Positions 53,601 through 59,600 of a stretch of 64,000 nt of DNA are shown piece by piece. The stretch is from contig MNCI01015696.1 of assembly GCA_015680685.1 (NCBI GenBank), positions 130,203-194,202 of the forward strand, read 5' to 3'. A program made the translations under genes and the position numbers. The notes under the pieces were generated by a model, which was not told the origin of the DNA, did no database searches, and saw nothing but the letters and a program-made list of their open reading frames with translations. Position 1 is the stretch's first letter; each line of letters opens with the position of its first letter. The DNA is from Gnetum montanum. Its lineage: Eukaryota > Streptophyta > Gnetopsida > Gnetales > Gnetaceae.

Positions 53601-56600
53601 CAATTAGATTCATCAAGTGATATGAAAATCCAAAATAGGATTCATATAATTCCCACAAACCCTAGCTGAACAAGATTAATGGGTATCCCAAACAACAAGA
53701 ATTTCCAATACCTAATGTAATTGATCATCCAAAATGACCAAGAGAAGGCTAATTAACAAAATTGCAGACCAAAATGAATTTGGAGATGAGTGAATTCTTG
53801 TGAGTTGATGTAGAGCATTCCTTGAGTCAATTCTCTTCAACCCTTTGCTTTGATACCAATCTGGTGATGACCTAGCTTCAATAACCCAACATTGAAACTA
53901 AAACCTTCAAACTTACACACACTTTTGGAAACAAGAAAGAAACAACTCTTTATTCTTGCTGGAAAATGAAAGAGATATACAAATGCTAGAAGCAAATGCC
54001 CAGGATAGACAAGTACTCAAGATCTAATCCAACACACTTGCTCATAAAATAGCTATGGAGTGTTACAACAGTGGATGCTCAAATGGAGCTCAACATCACT
54101 TTCTGCTTAGTTCTCTCCCTCTTGTCCAAATGGATGTCTAATAGGTCTATTTATGATTTTTCCTCATGGCCTTGCCCTGTCTTGACATTGAAAATTAAAA
54201 TTTTGAGTTCATTGGAATCCATACAATAATATCCCATTGTTGGATAAGATGTCTTTGAGGAAGAATTGATGTGATGAAGCATCATATTTCGGGTAACTAT
54301 GTTGGCACATCTTCTTTCACATAGCCCTGTTGACACATGGCCATTGACGCATCCTTAGATGTGTTGGTGCATATGCGTAAGTTACCTAGAGACTATAAAT
54401 GCATGAGCATCCACGATGTATTCACCACCATTTGGTCAATAGTGTAGTCAAACTTTTACAATGTATCTCGGTAATCTTAGCAAGTAGTTTGTGAGTGCTT
54501 GCAGTGTAGATTTAAGTCAATTTTATGTGGTATTGTACTTGGACAATTCCATGAATGACAATAAGATCAAGATTGATTCATATTCTTTCAACACTTTGAC
54601 TTAGAATATATTTATTTTCAATGTAATTTTCAATGTATTTAGTTAATATTTACATTTTTACGCACATAAATCAATCAGTGGAATGAGCACAACTAGTTTC
54701 AAGCGTGAACACATAGTTGCTTGGTAATCCTAGCAATGTTATTACTTGGTTCGCCTAGTAGGATAACACTTGGTAATCCCAATAGCGGGTACATGAGTTC
54801 AAAATGTGTACGACAAGTTGGGAATGGACACTCATCACCCTTAGGATAGTCTAGGATTTATCTTCTTGTTATTATTTAGAGTAATTAAATAGTTAATTTT
54901 CATGCTTTCATATAACTTAGTCATAGCCACACAACATCATAATCATATGCCTCACTTTGGACTAAACCACACATTATAAAGCTACTACTAGTCCAAGGGA
55001 GAAGCCAATGACCTATGATTAATGCTTAATAATCTAGATACCACACTAGTTCCATCCATGGAATTCAACCGGATTGCATGTGAATGCTTGCGATTTGTAT
55101 GGTTGGGTGTAGGGGATACCCATTGCTCATCATTGGCATTGTTTCCAGGGATGGTGCTAGTGATCTAGAGTAGTTATATTACAAACTATTGTTGTAAAGG
55201 AATTAATGACTTATCTTTTAAGAAAAATTAATATTTTAAACCACATACATTATTAAATTAAAACATGTTTTTTTCACATAGGGCCCTATAGTCCATTACA
55301 CATTGAGAACATTGGTAGGAGTAATGATAGGCTCTACTTTGAAGAGAATTGGAGTGAACCACAAGAAGTAGGAGTCTCGTATACCCATTTTGATCCTTAC
55401 TATCAAGGACTATGTTCAACTATCACGGACAATCCTAGAAGGGATGAAACAGTCCTAGAACGAGGGCCTTAAGGCCTAGGACCTCTTCTAAACGTAAATG
55501 AGATGAATTAAGAGACCATAGGAGGAGATATAGGATCCATGGTGATTCTCCTAGTTCACTATCTTCTTCGTCATCTTCAATGTCTAGTTGTGACGAAGAT
55601 GAACATAGGTATGGAGATAGAGATACACTAAGGGATCAAAATGAAGATAGAAATGGAAATCAAAGACAAGATACAAGGTATCAAATGGAGCATAGACAAG
55701 ATCATCATAATTAGACAAATAGAAATAGAGATTATCACCATGACATATTTGATGATCATGAACCCTTGTTGGCTACTAGAAGCATGATACAGATCACAAA
55801 GAGGGGAAGCCACATTAAAAGGCTTGATATAAATAACATTTCTAAATTTAAGAGGGCTATAATTTTGATCCACAAGATCATTTAGAAGCCTTCCATGATG
55901 TCTGCGCCTTGCAGAATATCGAAAATAAGTGGCAAAAGCTTAAGCTCTTCCTTAGGACATTAATATAAGAAGCTGAAAATTGATATAGATCGTTGGAACT
56001 AGATTCAATCCATCTGTGGTCCACAATGCTTGAGCTCTTCAACTAGAAATACCAAACCTATTCAAGAGTGTCTAATCTAAGGAAACAAATCTGAGGGTGA
56101 AAGCAAGATCACCATGAATCCCTCGATGAATCCTTGGGAAGATACTGTTCTCTACTATATAGATGCCTAGGCTATGGATTTTCTCAAAAAGAGCGACTTC
56201 GTCACATTATAGATGGGCTTTGTAATAAAACAAGGGAGACCCTTGGGATCTATGCTTAAGGAAGATTATTAGAGTTGAGAACCCATCAAATACAAAGGCT
56301 AATTCAACAGGTGACAAAAGAAGAAGGAGAGCTGTGTGAAAGAGAGTGTGTAGAGGAATATAACTAGGATCCAACTCTTCACAAGAAAGAGGTCCATATA
56401 TATGGTCCAGGAAAAAGAGGTAGCTTTTGATGAGTTAATTTCACACAAAACCTTGCCAATACAAAAGTTTATTGTTGAGATTGAAGTAAGGTTAGATAAG
56501 ATGTGGGACTTGATAAATGAAAAAGTTACAACCATCTTGAAAATTGTAGAGAAGAAGGTAAAGTAAATAGAATCAAGTGATCAAAACAAGAAGAGGAAAA

Positions 56601-59600
56601 AGAACAAGGAAACAGGTAAGGACACTTAATGGCAAAAAGGGAAATTAGTTGTAGTAGAAGATGTTGCAAACTCAGATTTAGAGAAGGAAGATGGGTGTGA
56701 CATTTGTCAATACGAATATCCAAAGGACTATTGCCTAGTTATGTTACATCTATAAGAGTCTAGGGCTTTTGCTTTGAATCCCAAGTTTGTACAAAAACAA
56801 ATGCCTAGAATATTGCCTTACCCACAAGGCAATTATGGACAGTCCTACAACTAATAGTACTATCCCAGTGGGACTTCTTATCAACCTCAAGACTACTATC
56901 AACCATAGTGGCAAAACCCATAGTTATGATGGATGCCATCAATAAACCAGCAATACCCCTATCGCCAGCCAAATCCTTATGAATATTCTGTTCAACAACC
57001 TAGTTATCTTAATGGTTCTACTTCCCATGCATGAACTGAGTAGTACTACTCTCTTGAATACTATCAACCCACAACATCTCCTGTGGGATCACCATCTCAT
57101 GCTTCTCATCATCCATCACATCCTCAATACTCTCATACTTCCCTCCAACATCTGTCACCACCAACAATGTAGAAAGGACTAACACCACAATCTCAACAGA
57201 AGAATGCTACTTGTGCTGTGAACATACAAGTGAATGATAATGTTAGTAGATCTTAGCAAAAGTCTTGGAAACATCCTTTCTTCAGGATAGTTTTCACACA
57301 AGTGAATTAAACTAGTAGACCTACTAGCTCATCAAGACTAGCATAAGGCCAATCTAATGCAACACCCTTCCTCACAAAAACAATGTCTCCTAATCTTATG
57401 GAAAAGCCAACAACCATTATCAATCCAACACAAAACATAAAAGATGAATCTATTACTATGAAGAGACGAAAAATTTTATGCATTACTACTAATAATAAAG
57501 GGTGCAGTTGTGGAGTAAAAGTCCCAAGTAATAACATGATCCCTATACCAACTCACAACAAACTTAAGGAACAAGTATGTGTGCAAAACCAAGTCTACAC
57601 AATAGCCATTAAACCAAAAGACACTCAATGGCTTGAGAATGAGAATACCAAACCATTCAAAAGATGCATGAAAACATCCAATCCACTAAGTAGTTCTTAT
57701 CCTAAAAAGTGAACCAAATAGAGAACTTAGGAAAGGACATCTTACACTCTAACTAGACACCAAAAGAAGATGTTAAACAAGGATACCTAGAACTAAAATA
57801 GAAAATCAAGAAGAGAACATGTCTGGACCCTCAAACAAGAAATCACCTTCTTGTCCAACTGAAGATATGTCTTCAAATGATCAAAACTTGATTATCATCA
57901 ATGTTAAATGTGCTACCAAGCAAAAACGTAAATCCCTAAAGATGATAAATGGAAAACTTATGGTGTATAGCCAAGAGAATGTGTGGTCTATTTTCTGAAT
58001 GCTCACCCATGAGTTTAGTCATGTGGAGATGCCCCATCTTGAATCAAGAACTAATAAGTGCATTTTCATTTTTTGTTTTACAATTTTTTATTATTTTCCT
58101 ATTTCTTCAAAATTTTCCAATTATTAATATGCTTTCTGTTTCTTGTTATTTTTCTTTGCTTTATGATTTTCTCTATTCTTGGGTCATTTCCTTTATGCTT
58201 TATGGATGTCTACTATGTTGTTGTTAATAATGATGTTGCTAGTCATGATGTAGAAGTTAACACCATGTGTTGGATCTTTGTCTTATGCTATCAAGGTAGT
58301 TGGATAAATAATTGTGTAATGCAATGAGACCACATCATCCATCCCTCTAGCTTCTCTAAATAAAAGGTCTTTATCATGAAAGCAATATGGTTCTTCTCAC
58401 ATGAAACTAAAATTAATTAATGATCATTGTGCATTGGAGAAAAGAGGAAAGATCAAGTGGGAATGGAAAAGGGTGTGACCTCAAGGGGATTTGTTGAGTT
58501 CTCTTCTTGACTTCCTTTTTGATGCCTATGACTCCTCATGGAATGTATCATCACTCTTACTATCAACCATAAAGGAAGTATGTCCTTGTAAGGTGTGGTT
58601 CCCAAAAAGAAGAACAAAAGAAAAGAGAGAGAGAGAGAGAAGAGAAAAAAATAAAAACAAATGGAAATTCAAAGCACACCTCTGTGAAGAACTCTTGGGA
58701 TACAAGCACTAATTATGGGGCTAGAAAAACATGTTACCCATGCCTAAAGGCATCCCTCTAATTCAGGCCCAAGTTTCTTCCTCAATAATTTCTAAAACTA
58801 CTTCCTTCTTATATCAGGAAGCAGTTGTGTGTTGTTTGGAACAAAGGCATGATCTACATTTAACTTATAAGATGCCCATAGACATCTATAGAGGTGGTTA
58901 TGTGAGGGCATTATGACAGGAGCCTACTTTGTGAAGGACCCACTTGCATGACTTTTGTTGACCATGGCTTTGAATTGAGACATCACATCTTCTAGGACAT
59001 CATGGGAAACTTAAACTTTATGCATGATTTTGGGACTACTCATCAATTTCAATTAATTTTATTACTTTTATATTGAACTATCCTCCAAATTCAATATTTC
59101 TTGGTCATCTCATGAACCAGACCTTTGGTTTTAGTTGTTTGAAAACCTGTGAGCTTCCAGAGTTAAGCTCATTCATTGTGGGGGCTAAGGATGTGATTTT
59201 TGAAATTTTTTCTAACACCCCATTTTCAAACATTATGGTAACTAATAGTAACAATAATCAAATTGAATTGAACAACTTCATCATGTTAGTTACCTCATAG
59301 CCTTGGGAACATTATTTTGTGATCACCTTAAGCCTAAATGCTATTTTTTTTGAATTTTTGAGGCAACTAAGGATCTAGGAAGGGTTAATCATTAAGGAAA
59401 AAAATTATTGTTACGAAACTGATGTTGATCCTTTGGTGATTGTAGATGATGTTGAAAGGAATACCTAATGCTAAAGCTCTTTTGCAAGGCAAGGAAAAGA
59501 GGCCAAGAGAAGGATGGAGTATATGCCCATGGACAAATAGTAGCACATACAAGGATTAAAGCTCAAACATCACATGTTTGCTGGACCCATGGGACGATGA